Shown here one piece after another: positions 49,837 to 58,705 of a DNA stretch of 64,000 nt. A program made the position numbers and the translations under genes. The number at the start of each line of letters is the position of its first letter. Positions within the stretch are counted from its first letter, which is position 1. Where the stretch lies: the NCBI GenBank assembly GCA_963815965.1, contig CAWFIT010000002.1:166015-230014 (forward strand). The letters run 5' to 3'. The notes under the pieces are model-generated. The model had not been told where the DNA came from and did not search any database. It worked only from the letters and a program-made list of their open reading frames with translations. This DNA is from DASVFB01 sp963815965. Lineage in GTDB: Bacteria > Actinomycetota > Thermoleophilia > Gaiellales > Gaiellaceae.

Positions 49837-50592
49837 GTGCCCGAGGGAGACGCCCTCTACCGCACGGCACAGCGCCTGCAGGTGCTCGTCGGTGAGCGGC
49901 TACGCGTCGAGGCGCCGAATCCGCGCGCCGCGGTCAAGCACATCGCGGAGCGGCTGGATGGCAAGCGCCTCGAGGTCGTCGAGGCCGCCGGCAAGAACCT
50001 CTTCCTCCGCTTCGAGGGTGGAGTCACGCTGCGCAGCCACCTGCGGATGAAAGGGCGTTGGCGCGTCCAGGAGCGCGGACGCGAGGTCGTCGGCAACCCG
50101 TGGCTCGTGCTGCGAGGCACCGCACACGAGGCCGTTCTCTGGCACGGGCCGGTGCTGGAGCTGAGCGACCGGGCACGCCACCGGCTCGGGCCGGACATCC
50201 TCGCCGAGCCGCCCGACCTGGACGCGATGCTCGAGAACCTGCGCGCGCTGCCTGCGGGCATCCGTCTCGGCGAGGCACTCCAGGTTCAAGGCGCCGTCGC
50301 AGGCATCGGGAACATGTGGATGAGCGAAGCGCTCTTCGAAGCACGCGTTTCGCCGTGGCTCAGGCTCGTCGACGCGACCGACGACGAGCTCCGTGCGGCG
50401 CTCGGCGCGGCCGCCCGCCTCATGCGAGGCCGGCTCGACGGCGCGCGCGGCAGCAGGCGCGTCTACAGGCGCAAGGGCCGCCCGTGCCCGCGATGTGGCG
50501 ACACCGTCCGCTCCTGGCCGCTCGGCGACGCAGCCCGAATGGCGTACTGGTGCCCGGGCTGTCAAAGAGGAGAGGGACCCGCGGCGAAGTAA
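49837..50592 (+). CDS. nei: Fpg/Nei family DNA glycosylase (Nei2-type)
   Basis: A 251-aa base-excision repair enzyme. After Met removal the N-terminus is Pro-Glu-Gly-Asp, giving the catalytic Pro and Glu. The H2TH core is 'QGAVAGIGNMWMSEALFEAR', with the lysine in 'AAGKNLFLRF'. A zinc finger with CPRC and CPGC closes the chain. GTG start 11 bases after lhr, so helicase and glycosylase are one unit. Confidence 0.92.
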   Translation: MPEGDALYRTAQRLQVLVGERLRVEAPNPRAAVKHIAERLDGKRLEVVEAAGKNLFLRFEGGVTLRSHLRMKGRWRVQERGREVVGNPWLVLRGTAHEAVLWHGPVLELSDRARHRLGPDILAEPPDLDAMLENLRALPAGIRLGEALQVQGAVAGIGNMWMSEALFEARVSPWLRLVDATDDELRAALGAAARLMRGRLDGARGSRRVYRRKGRPCPRCGDTVRSWPLGDAARMAYWCPGCQRGEGPAAK

Positions 50593-50600
50593 CGAACTCG

Positions 50601-51815
50601 GTGGCCGTGCGCGCTCCGCACCTGTACCGCTCGCTCCGCGGCTTCGTGCTCGCCGCGTTCCGCCTGTTCGTCGACGAGGACTTGCCGTTCGCGTTCGAGG
50701 GGCACGAATCGGTCGGCCGTCCCGCGCTGTACGAGTACCGGCCGCTCGTGCGCCGGTTCCTCGAGTCGCGCGCCTCCGAGCTGGCCAAGCGCGAGGACGC
50801 GCGGCTCGCGCTCGAGGACCTGCGCGCCCAACCGGCGGCGCGGATCTTCGCGCGCGCGCACGCCGGGCCGCGCGCGAACGAAGACGAGGCGCTGTTCAGG
50901 ACGGTCGTCCTGCCGCTCCTGATCTCGACGGCGGAAGGCTGCGGCGGCTTCGACTGGGACGACGCCGCGTTCAATCACGCGTACGCCGAGCTCGAGCGCT
51001 CGCTCTTCGGAAAGGGACATGCGTACGCGGCTGTCGCGCCGCTCGTCGGCATCTCCGTCGGCACGGCGATCGACCTCGGCGACGGGCTGCGCGTGCGCAA
51101 CGCCGCGACCGGCGAGCTCGCGGCGCACTGGCCGGAGGCGCAGGGACTCCTGCCGCCCGACTTCGGCCGCGAGCCCGACCGCCTCGCGGTGATCGAGCTC
51201 GAGCGCAGCCTGCGCAAGGGCGAGCCTGAGCCGCCCGACGCGCCGGGCGAGCTCGCCGACGCCGTGACGGCGCTTCGGCTCGTAACGGCGGGGCCGGTCG
51301 CCGCGGGGCCGGTGCTGTTCGAGCGGCTCGACTGGCGTCCATACGGCATCCGCCCGGTGCTTCCGATCGCCGCCACCAAGCCGGACGGGGAGCCGACCCG
51401 CCTGGACGAGTTCCGCGGTCGGCTCACCGGGGACGTCCGCGGCAGGCTGCTCGCGGCCGACGAGGACCAGGCACTCGGGGAGGCGCTCGACCGCTGGGAG
51501 CTCTCGCTGTTCCAGGCCGACCCGTTCCAGGCCGAGCAGTTGCGCGAATCGCTGGCCTATCTCTTCGGGCACGGCGACGGAGCGTGGGCGGCGTCGCTCC
51601 GGTCGGCGGTGCTGCTGGGCGAAACGCCGGAGGAGCGCGGCCGGTTGCTCGAGCTTCTGAAAACCGGCTCCCCTCCGCCCGACCTCGTCCGTCGCGCTCT
51701 CGTCGAGGTCGTCATGCACGGCGACCGCGCCGGGCTGCTTCGGTCGCTCGACGAGTCGCTCGTCGGGCTCGCGCCACGGCCGGCGGGATATTTCGCACTT
51801 CGGGCAGCAAGCTGA
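50601..51815 (+). CDS. Conserved hypothetical protein (about 404 aa)
   Basis: No domain is recognised. The chain is acidic and mostly helical, with 'FVLAAFRLFVDEDLPFAFEG', 'VLPLLISTAEGCGGFDWDDA', 'FGKGHAYAAVAPLVGISVG' and a C-terminal helical repeat-like region. The N-terminal half, with 'YRPLVRRFLESRASELAKRE', may be a helical enzyme fold. GTG start at 50601 lies nine bases after nei. The position suggests a link with repair, without proof. Confidence 0.6.
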   Translation: MAVRAPHLYRSLRGFVLAAFRLFVDEDLPFAFEGHESVGRPALYEYRPLVRRFLESRASELAKREDARLALEDLRAQPAARIFARAHAGPRANEDEALFRTVVLPLLISTAEGCGGFDWDDAAFNHAYAELERSLFGKGHAYAAVAPLVGISVGTAIDLGDGLRVRNAATGELAAHWPEAQGLLPPDFGREPDRLAVIELERSLRKGEPEPPDAPGELADAVTALRLVTAGPVAAGPVLFERLDWRPYGIRPVLPIAATKPDGEPTRLDEFRGRLTGDVRGRLLAADEDQALGEALDRWELSLFQADPFQAEQLRESLAYLFGHGDGAWAASLRSAVLLGETPEERGRLLELLKTGSPPPDLVRRALVEVVMHGDRAGLLRSLDESLVGLAPRPAGYFALRAAS

Positions 51816-51841
51816 CACACGATCGCGCGTACGGTGGGCTT

Positions 51842-52051
51842 ATGGACGAGGCGCGCGCGGTCATCGAACGGCTGAACCGGATCGAGGCCCTCGATCGCGA
51901 GGGCGCTCCCGCCGGGACGCTGCTCGCGGAGCTGCGCGAGCTCGTCCGCGAGGCGGAGGCGTGGGTGCAGGTCGAGCACGAGCCCGAGCGCGCAGTCGAC
52001 GCGGTTGAACGTTGCAAGGCGGCGCTCGAGCGGCAGATACTCACCGTGTGA
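51842..52051 (+). CDS. Small coiled-coil protein (69 aa)
   Basis: A helical heptad-like protein ('ARAVIERLNRIEALDREG', 'LLAELRELVREAEAWVQVE', 'AVDAVERCKAALERQ'). Starts on ATG 26 bases after the previous stop and overlaps the cupin gene start by four bases (GTGA). Unknown function; may be an accessory to the cupin. Confidence 0.6.
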   Translation: MDEARAVIERLNRIEALDREGAPAGTLLAELRELVREAEAWVQVEHEPERAVDAVERCKAALERQILTV

Positions 52052-52983
52052 TCTCCCACTGGGACGAGGTCGACGGCGTCCGGCGCGCGAAGGGGCCGAT
52101 GGCCGGAACCTGGCAGCCGCTCGGCGGCGCCGCGGGCTCGAAGACCATCGGCGTCAACCGCATCCGCATCGACCCCGGAAGGCTCTCGACGCCGCCGCAC
52201 TCGCACAATCGCGCCGAGGAGATCTTCTTCGTCCTGCGCGGCTCCGGGCTGTCGTGGCAAGACGAACGCGTCTGCGAGGTGCGCGCCGGTGACACCATCG
52301 TCCACCTCGCCGACCACGAGGAGCACACGCTGCGCGCAGGACCGGACGGACTCGAAGTGATCGCGTTCGGCACGCGGCATCCGGTCGAGTACGGCTGGCT
52401 GCCGCGCTCGAAGGCGATGCGCTTCGGCTACGTGTGGACCGAGGGTCGCGTCGACGATCCGTGGGACGTCGAGGATCACGTCGGCGAGCTCGAGTTCGCG
52501 GAGCCGGGCGAGCGGCCGTCGAACGTCGTTGCGCTCGAGGACGTCGAACTGGACGAGGACGGCGACAAGATGGTCGCCGAAGCCGGCGGGTCCGTGAAGT
52601 CCGGCCTGAAGTGGTCGATTCGCGGGCCGAATGCGGAGCTCGCGATCCCCCATTGTCACTCTGCAGAAGAGGAGGCCTTCGTCGTCCTCGAGGGGGACGG
52701 CACGCTCGAGCTCTGGCCGTCGCCCGTGCCCGCGTCGCGCGGCGTCGAGCGCGAGACGCACTCGATCCGCGCCGGCAACGTGATCTCACGTCCTGCCGGC
52801 ACGCGGGTCTCGCACTTCATCAAGGCCGGGCCGAACGGTCTGATCTGTCTCGTGTACGGCACGCGAGACCCGAACGACATCTGCTACTACCCGCGCTCGA
52901 ACAAGATCGCGTGGCGCGGCGTCGGTGTCCTCGGCCGGATCGAGAATCTCGACTACTGGGACGGCGAGCCCCGCGGCGCGTAG
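52048..52983 (+). CDS. Double-cupin protein
   Basis: A 311-aa protein with two cupin barrels. The first has 'LSTPPHSHNRAEEIFFVLRG' (metal ligands HxH...E) and 'GDTIVHLADHEEHTLRAG'. The second has 'AIPHCHSAEEEAFVVLEGDG' and 'AGNVISRPAGTRVSHFIKAG'. Both metal sites look intact, so it may be a dioxygenase or a sugar isomerase-like enzyme. GTG start overlaps the coiled-coil gene stop. Confidence 0.85.
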   Translation: MISHWDEVDGVRRAKGPMAGTWQPLGGAAGSKTIGVNRIRIDPGRLSTPPHSHNRAEEIFFVLRGSGLSWQDERVCEVRAGDTIVHLADHEEHTLRAGPDGLEVIAFGTRHPVEYGWLPRSKAMRFGYVWTEGRVDDPWDVEDHVGELEFAEPGERPSNVVALEDVELDEDGDKMVAEAGGSVKSGLKWSIRGPNAELAIPHCHSAEEEAFVVLEGDGTLELWPSPVPASRGVERETHSIRAGNVISRPAGTRVSHFIKAGPNGLICLVYGTRDPNDICYYPRSNKIAWRGVGVLGRIENLDYWDGEPRGA

Positions 52984-52993
52984 TCCGAACGCC

Positions 52994-53750
52994 TTACGCC
53001 AAGCCGCGCGCGGCCCAGGCCCGCACGGTCTGGCTCGGGCCCCATGAGTCGAACTTTGAACGACAGAGCTCGCGCAAACGCGCCTGCTGCTCGGCGTCGA
53101 GGCTCGCCACGTACGCGCCTGCCGGGCCGACGCCGGCGCGTGAACGGCTCCCACCACTCGTCGAAGCTCGCGAGCTCGAGGGTGACGGAGAGCGCCGTGT
53201 CCTCGACGTCGCCCAGCCCCGCCTGCTCGAACAGCTCCGCGAGATGGCCTTCACGGGCGCCGGCGAGCTGGGACTCGTCGTCGACGCCGGCGTCGAGCGA
53301 GCGAGCGGCCTCCCAGAACGGGCTCAGCGGCCCCGTGCCGCCGGCGTGGTCCCAGACGCACGCGGCCACGACGCCGCCGGGCCGCGTCACTCGTCCCATC
53401 TCTTGCAGTCCCTTGACCGGGTCGGCCATGAAGTGGACGACGAGCTGCGCGAGCGAACCGTCGAACGCGTCGTCGGCGAACGGGAGCTGCTCCGCCGACG
53501 CGAGGCGGACGTCGACGCCCGGATGGCGCTCCTTCGCCGCGGCGACGAACGGCTCCGAGGGATCGACGGCCGACACGCCGTCAGGCCCGACTCGCTGCAC
53601 GAGCTCTGTCGTCAGCGCGCCCGGTCCGCACCCGACGTCGACGACGCGTTGTCCCGGGACCACTCGCGCGTAATCGGCCATCAGCGGTGCGAGCGGCGTC
53701 GAGTACCGGCCCATGAAGCGGTCGTACGCGTCCGCGGCGACGGTGAACAC
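52994..53750 (-). pseudogene. SAM-dependent methyltransferase, frameshifted
   Basis: The N-terminal two-thirds is a normal class I methyltransferase: 'VVDVGCGPGALTTELVQRVG', 'VSAVDPSEPFVAAAKERHPG', 'AEQLPFADDAFDGSLAQLVV', 'MGRVTRPGGVVAACVWDHAG'. After 'FDEWWEPFT' the frame becomes Arg-rich. The expected ending 'GVGPAGAYVASLDAEQQARL' and 'TVRAWAARGLA' continues in another frame to a TAA at 52994. One extra base near 53136 explains this. It may be a true mutation or a sequencing error; without it the product is about 251 aa. The uncorrected frame would run to 52953. Confidence 0.8.
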
Positions 53751-53828
53751 GCCGACACTTTACGACGACCCGCACGCTGTCCGACCGGCTAGTAAGCATG
53801 CCGGGTATCGCGGAAGGACTCTGCTAGC

Positions 53829-54686
53829 GTGGCCCGAAACGAGCAAGCTGTGGGGCTTGCGCGCCTACTTCCGCGTCCGAACATTCGCACGCACAACGGC
53901 AAAGGACCAAAAATCGCCAAGGTCATCGCTTTCGCGAACCAGAAGGGCGGGGTCGCGAAGACGACCACGACCCTGAACCTGGGCGTCGCGCTCGCCGAGA
54001 AGGGAAACAAGGTCCTGCTCATCGACCTCGACCCACAGGGCAACCTCACGATGAGCCAGGGGCTGAACCCCGACGAGATCGAGCGCTCGATGTTCGACGT
54101 GCTCGTCCACAAGATCCCGATCCAGGAGGTGATCGAGCAGCGCGAGGTTGCGCTCGCCGTCTCTTCGATCGACCTCGCGGGCGCCGAGCTCTCGCTCTCC
54201 TCGATGATCGGACGCGAGCGCGCGCTCGAGAAGGCGCTGGCGCCCGTCCGCGACGATTACGACTTCGTCCTCATCGACACGCCGCCGTCGCTCGGCCTGC
54301 TGACGATCAACGCGCTCGTCGCGGCTGACGGCGTCATCGTGCCCGTGCAGTGCGAATACCTCTCGCTGCGCGGCCTCGTGCAGCTCGAGAACACGATGAC
54401 GATGATCCGCGAGAATCTGAACCCGAACGTCGAGATCGTCGGGATCCTCGCGACCATGTTCGACAAGCGGCTGCTGCACTCGAAGGAAGCCGTCGAGATC
54501 CTGAAGGAGAACTTCGGCGACCTCGTGCTGAACACGAAGATTCGCAAGACGGTGCGCTACGCCGAGGCGCCGGTGAAAGGCGAGTCCGTCCTGAAATACG
54601 ACCCGAGCAGCGAGGCTGCGGAGATGTACCGTGACCTGGCGAAGGAGGTGCTGCACAGTGGCGCGAAAGCGCGCGTCGATGCGTGA
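53829..54686 (+). CDS. parA: ParA/Soj family ATPase
   Basis: A 285-aa deviant Walker-A ATPase: 'FANQKGGVAKTTTTLNLGVA', 'VLLIDLDPQGNLTMSQGL', 'DFVLIDTPPSLGLLTINAL'. ParA proteins move DNA or protein cargo over the nucleoid, or place the division site. No parB follows; instead the ftsZ gene starts inside its 3' end. The first 28 residues ('MARNEQAVGLARLLPRPN') precede the ATPase fold and may be a regulatory extension or result from a later true start. Confidence 0.88.
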   Translation: MARNEQAVGLARLLPRPNIRTHNGKGPKIAKVIAFANQKGGVAKTTTTLNLGVALAEKGNKVLLIDLDPQGNLTMSQGLNPDEIERSMFDVLVHKIPIQEVIEQREVALAVSSIDLAGAELSLSSMIGRERALEKALAPVRDDYDFVLIDTPPSLGLLTINALVAADGVIVPVQCEYLSLRGLVQLENTMTMIRENLNPNVEIVGILATMFDKRLLHSKEAVEILKENFGDLVLNTKIRKTVRYAEAPVKGESVLKYDPSSEAAEMYRDLAKEVLHSGAKARVDA

Positions 54687-55992
54687 AGGCCCGCTCGCGG
54701 AGCTGTTCCGCGCCACCGAGGCCGCGCAGAAGCAGGAGGAACGGGCGGGCGGCAGCGAGAAGCCGCGGTCGTCGGAGGAGCCGCACGAGCAGACGGTCGA
54801 GCACGTCCCGACGTGGGAGGAATCAGTCGAGAACGTCGTCGCTCCCGCCCCCGAAAAGCCTGCCGCGCCGGCGAAGAAGGCACCCAAACCTGCGCCTGTG
54901 CCCGAGCCGGAACTGCCTCCCGTAGCGCAGTACTCGCTGCCTGAGGCGGCCCCGCGCATCTACCGCGCGCCGCGCGGCGACGCGGCTTCGTACCTCGCGG
55001 TCATCCGCGTCGTCGGCGTCGGCGGCGCCGGGCTGAACGCGCTCCACCGAATGATGGATGCAGGCGTCTCGCAGGTCGAGTTCATCGCCGTCAACACAGA
55101 CATCCAGCAGCTGCAGATGTCGGACGCGCAGTCGAAGATCCACGTCGGCCGCGAGCTCACGCAGGGGCTCGGGTCGGGCGCCGATCCGGAGATCGGCCGC
55201 CGCGCGGCCGAGGAGGCGTACGACCAGATCAAGAACGCGCTCCGCGGTAGCGACATGGTGTTCGTCACCGCGGGCGAGGGCGGAGGAACAGGTTCCGGCG
55301 CTGCACCTGTCGTCGCGCGCATCGCGCGCGAGGTCGGCGCGCTCACTGTCGGCATCGTCACGCTGCCGTTCAAGTTCGAGGGGACGAAACGGCGCGCGCA
55401 GGCCGACGCCGGTGTGACAGCGCTGCGCGCCGCGTGCGACACGACCATCGTCATCCCGAACGACCGCCTGCTCGAGGTGCTCGACCGGTCGACGTCGATG
55501 GTCGAGGCGTTCCGCATCGCCGACGACGTTCTGCGTCAGGGCGTGCAGGGCATTTGCGACCTGATCACGATGCCCGGCCTGATCAACCTCGACTTCGCGG
55601 ACGTGCGCACGATCATGCAGGACTCTGGCACGGCACTGATGGGCATCGGCTATTCGTCGAGCGACGACAACCGCGCGCGTGAGGCCGCGGAGCGCGCGCT
55701 GCGCTCGCCGCTCATCGAGACCGAGCTGACAGGTGCACGCGGCATCCTGCTCTCGATCGCCGGCGGCGATGACCTGTCGTTGATCGAGGTAAACGAGGCG
55801 GCCGAGGTGGTCCGTCAGGCGGCGACTGACGACACGCAGATCATCTTCGGTGCGACCGTGGACGAGTCGCTCACGGGTCAGGTGTGGGTGACGGTCGTCG
55901 CGACCGGCCTCGGAGCGCCGAGGCGCCGCAATTACGCCGGCGTGCGCAGTGAAGAGGCACTGCTCGAGCCGCCGAGCTTCCTGCAGAACTAG
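54658..55992 (+). CDS. ftsZ: Cell division protein FtsZ with long N-terminal extension
   Basis: A 444-aa tubulin-like GTPase: 'VVGVGGAGLNALHRMMD', the G-box 'TAGEGGGTGSGAAPVVARIA', the T7 loop 'INLDFADVRTIM' and C-terminal domain 'GARGILLSIAGGDDLSL'. It ends 'LEPPSFLQN', matching the FtsZ C-terminal tail that binds partners. About 110 residues rich in Glu, Pro, Ala and Lys precede the GTPase, which is unusual. The GTG at 54658 has AAGGAGGT (54642-54649) eight bases upstream, so the gene starts 29 bases inside parA. Stop codons of ftsZ and the opposing gene abut. Confidence 0.92.
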   Translation: MARKRASMREGPLAELFRATEAAQKQEERAGGSEKPRSSEEPHEQTVEHVPTWEESVENVVAPAPEKPAAPAKKAPKPAPVPEPELPPVAQYSLPEAAPRIYRAPRGDAASYLAVIRVVGVGGAGLNALHRMMDAGVSQVEFIAVNTDIQQLQMSDAQSKIHVGRELTQGLGSGADPEIGRRAAEEAYDQIKNALRGSDMVFVTAGEGGGTGSGAAPVVARIAREVGALTVGIVTLPFKFEGTKRRAQADAGVTALRAACDTTIVIPNDRLLEVLDRSTSMVEAFRIADDVLRQGVQGICDLITMPGLINLDFADVRTIMQDSGTALMGIGYSSSDDNRAREAAERALRSPLIETELTGARGILLSIAGGDDLSLIEVNEAAEVVRQAATDDTQIIFGATVDESLTGQVWVTVVATGLGAPRRRNYAGVRSEEALLEPPSFLQN

Positions 55993-57453
55993 CTAGGAGA
56001 AGTCCAGCGTGAACGTGCCGGCGCGCGGCGCGACGAACGTCTCGTGTCCGCGGATCGCGAGCGTGTAGCGACCCGCCTTCGGGACGCGTAGCGTCACCTG
56101 GTCGTGCGTCAGCCGCAAGATGTCCGCACCCGGCGCGATGGGCCGGGGCCGAGGCACCTCGTAGATCGAGACGTCCCCACGTCGCGTGACGAATGGCAAC
56201 GTGGCTGCGACGACGGCCTCGCGCTTCGAGCTGTAGTCGAGCCGGTCGCGCGGCACGAGCACGTAGCGCACACCGCGCTCGTGCAGCCAGCGCACGTACG
56301 TCTTCATGTTCAGGTCGTCCGAGTAGAGGATCTCGTTCTCGGGGAAGTCGTCCTGCCGATACCACCCGCGCGTGATCGGGAAGCCGGCCTCGGGAAGGTG
56401 CACGGCCTCCCAGTGTCCGACGGTGTCGACAGCGTTCACGCGGAAGTTCGGGTTCTCGTGCGCGCGTAGGAAGTCGACCGCCGGGACCCAGAACGAGTGA
56501 TTGTGCGCACGCTCCTCGCGTCCCTTCTCGTACGAGATCGCGAGCGGCGTGAGGTTGTACGCGGTGCACAGCGCGACGAGCGGCACGGCGATCCAGAGGC
56601 GGTGGCCACGCACGACGAGGAGCGCGAGCGGGATCGCCGCGAAGCGGAGGCGCGCCGCGTTCTCGCCGAGCTGAGACTGGAACGCGACCGACAGCACGAC
56701 GAGAGCGGTGTAGGCGATGAAGATCCCGCGCAGCGCGCGATCGCGCGCGAAAATCGCGCCGCCGACCGAGAACACGAGCGCCGCGAGGATCTCGGGCCAG
56801 GGGAACGGGAAGTGGCCGCGGCCGTGGAAGATGTGCGCGAGGAGGACCTGCAGCGCGATCAGGCCTAGCGTGATCAGCGACTCCTTCCGCCGGCGCATGC
56901 CGACGACAGCGACCGCGAGCATCAGCACCGCCAGTGGGCTCACGGCCCACGTCAGGACTGCGAGCAGCGCGAATAGCCACACGCGTCGGGTCAGCAGCGC
57001 GAGGAGCGCAAGCGCAGCGCCGAGCATGAACGGGTACGCGCCCGAGATCGTGTACGCGCCCCAGACGACCGCGAACGTCACCGCAGCCGGCGTCCACCGC
57101 ACGAGGCGCGCGAAAGCGGCGGCGGCCGTCGCAACGGAGAGGACCGCGAGCAGCTTGATCCCGATGACTGCGGCGAGTGGGTAGTAGAGGAGCGAGTAGG
57201 TGACGAAGACCCAGCGTCCCGAGTACCAGTAGTTGTCCCAGGGAGTCAGCCCGTGGTGCTGGTAGAGCCACAGCTGGTAGACGTGCGCGGCGGTGTCGTT
57301 CCCGGGCGGCCCGAGCCAGAGCAGCGCCGCCGAGATCGCGCCGGCGAGCGCGCCGAGCGCGAGCGGCACGCGCCATACGAGCAGCAGCCGCCTCGTTCGC
57401 CCGGCCTGGCCAAGGCCGTCCAGGCCATGCCTCAGGGACAGTCCCTCGGCCAT
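55993..57453 (-). CDS. Polytopic membrane protein with extracellular C-terminal domain
   Basis: A 486-aa protein with eight to ten predicted helices ('LLVWRVPLALGALAGAISAA', 'VTFAVVWGAYTISGAYPFML', 'PLVALCTAYNLTPLAISYEK') and a C-terminal region with 'VRWLHERGVRYVLVPRDRLD', which resembles the ends of ArnT/6-pyruvoyl-type glycosyltransferase-like membrane proteins. A glycosyl-lipid transfer role is possible but no catalytic Asp pair is certain. The annotated ATG and first nine residues come from the palindromic element at 57429; the true start may be downstream. Confidence 0.7.
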   Translation of the reverse strand: MAEGLSLRHGLDGLGQAGRTRRLLLVWRVPLALGALAGAISAALLWLGPPGNDTAAHVYQLWLYQHHGLTPWDNYWYSGRWVFVTYSLLYYPLAAVIGIKLLAVLSVATAAAAFARLVRWTPAAVTFAVVWGAYTISGAYPFMLGAALALLALLTRRVWLFALLAVLTWAVSPLAVLMLAVAVVGMRRRKESLITLGLIALQVLLAHIFHGRGHFPFPWPEILAALVFSVGGAIFARDRALRGIFIAYTALVVLSVAFQSQLGENAARLRFAAIPLALLVVRGHRLWIAVPLVALCTAYNLTPLAISYEKGREERAHNHSFWVPAVDFLRAHENPNFRVNAVDTVGHWEAVHLPEAGFPITRGWYRQDDFPENEILYSDDLNMKTYVRWLHERGVRYVLVPRDRLDYSSKREAVVAATLPFVTRRGDVSIYEVPRPRPIAPGADILRLTHDQVTLRVPKAGRYTLAIRGHETFVAPRAGTFTLDFS

Positions 57454-57459
57454 GTCTGG
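57429..57459. repeat. Interspersed palindromic element (CAGGGACAGTCCCT family), copy over a start codon
   Basis: The core CAGGGACAGTCCCTCGGCC (57432-57450) is that of the copy at 32164-32182, and both continue with TGTCYGG. On the minus strand the element supplies the ATG at 57453 and codons M-A-E-G-L-S-L of the membrane protein gene. Confidence 0.7.
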
Positions 57460-57499
57460 AGAACCTATCTAGCGAGGAGGAGCGACCACCCTGCGAGCG

Positions 57500-58690
57500 C
57501 TAAGCGTCGTCGCGCAACACGACGCGGCGCTCGTCTGGGAGCGAGCGCAGGAAGTCGACGTACGAACGCAGCGCCTCGTCGCGGCCGACGTCGCGGCCCT
57601 TGCGCTGCGACTGGTACCAGCGGTGCTCGAGCAGCTCGTGGTAGAGCTCCGCCGCCTCGCGCTTGCCCCACAGCTCCGTGGGGATGGACGCGATCGCCGG
57701 CTCGAACACCTCGTTCAGCCACCGTCCCGCGAGTGCGCTCTCCGAGATGGGCGGCTCGCCCTTCGCCTCGAGCTCCCTTCGGAACACCTCGACGTCGTCG
57801 AGGAGGCGGCGCGCCTGGTTGTCCTGTGCCCGCAGCCCGGTCAGCTGCAGGAGCCGCCGCCTGTGATGCCCCGGCTCGACGACACGGGAGCGCAGTCGCA
57901 GCCGGTAGCCGTCCTCCGTGCCAAGCACCTCGATCTCCGCGGCGTCGAAGCCGAGCTCATTCAGCCGCCGCAGCCGCTCCTCGAGCCGGAAGCGCTCGTC
58001 TAGCGCGAAGACCTCCTCGTGCATCAGCTCGTTCCACAGTCGCTCGTAACTCGCGATCACCTGCTCGACCAACGCGAGCGCCTCCCGATTGCCAACATCG
58101 AGCAGCTCGCCGTAGAGGTTCTCCTCTGCGAGCTCGAGGTCGTGCATGCGCTGGCCTTCGGAGAGCTGCTCGTGCAGCTCGGACGTCTCCGCGTCGACGA
58201 GGTACGCGGAGAGCTGGCCGGCGTCGCGACGGAAGAGCGTGTTCGAGAGCGTGCAGTCGCCCCAGAAGAACCCGGCCAAGTGCAGGCGCACGAGCAGTCC
58301 GGCGAACGCGTCGAGCAGCAGGTCGAGTGGCGCCGGCAGGACGGCCCGCGACAACACGAGCCGGTAGGGGAGCGAATAGTCGAGGTAGCGCGTCAGCAGC
58401 ACCGACTCGGAGCTGGCGCCCCGCTCGTTGACGACGCCGACCGCCTCGACCGCGGGCAGCCCGGACTCGGTGAGCGAGCGAAGCAGCTGGTACTCCCGCT
58501 GCGCGAGGCGCGGCGGCAGTTCCTTCAGTGCGTAGAGCGCGCCGTCGTAGTCGACGAAGCGAACGACGTGGCGGCCGATCCCGCGCGCGACCTCGACGAA
58601 CCGAGGCGACTGCCAGTCCTCGAGCGGCTCGCTCCACGGCAGGTCGAGGAAGTCGGGATGGCCGGTGCGGGCAACGAGCCTGAACGTCAC
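57500..58690 (-). CDS. DUF4032 / lipopolysaccharide-kinase-like protein
   Basis: A 396-aa protein. The first half resembles a kinase fold: 'HVVRFVDYDGALYALKELP' (with Lys), 'YQLLRSLTESGLPAVEAVGV', 'LHLAGFFWGDCTLSNTLFRR' (catalytic Asp and Asn) and 'AYLVDAETSELHEQLSEGQR' (DxE). The second half is the DUF4032 region ('YRLRLRSRVVEPGHHRRRLL', 'WLNEVFEPAIASIPTELWG'). Kinase activity is plausible but the substrate is unknown. GTG at 58690 is 15 bases from the divergent gamma-glutamyltransferase start. Confidence 0.8.
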   Translation of the reverse strand: MTFRLVARTGHPDFLDLPWSEPLEDWQSPRFVEVARGIGRHVVRFVDYDGALYALKELPPRLAQREYQLLRSLTESGLPAVEAVGVVNERGASSESVLLTRYLDYSLPYRLVLSRAVLPAPLDLLLDAFAGLLVRLHLAGFFWGDCTLSNTLFRRDAGQLSAYLVDAETSELHEQLSEGQRMHDLELAEENLYGELLDVGNREALALVEQVIASYERLWNELMHEEVFALDERFRLEERLRRLNELGFDAAEIEVLGTEDGYRLRLRSRVVEPGHHRRRLLQLTGLRAQDNQARRLLDDVEVFRRELEAKGEPPISESALAGRWLNEVFEPAIASIPTELWGKREAAELYHELLEHRWYQSQRKGRDVGRDEALRSYVDFLRSLPDERRVVLRDDA

Positions 58691-58705
58691 GAGATACTTC
58701 AGCCT

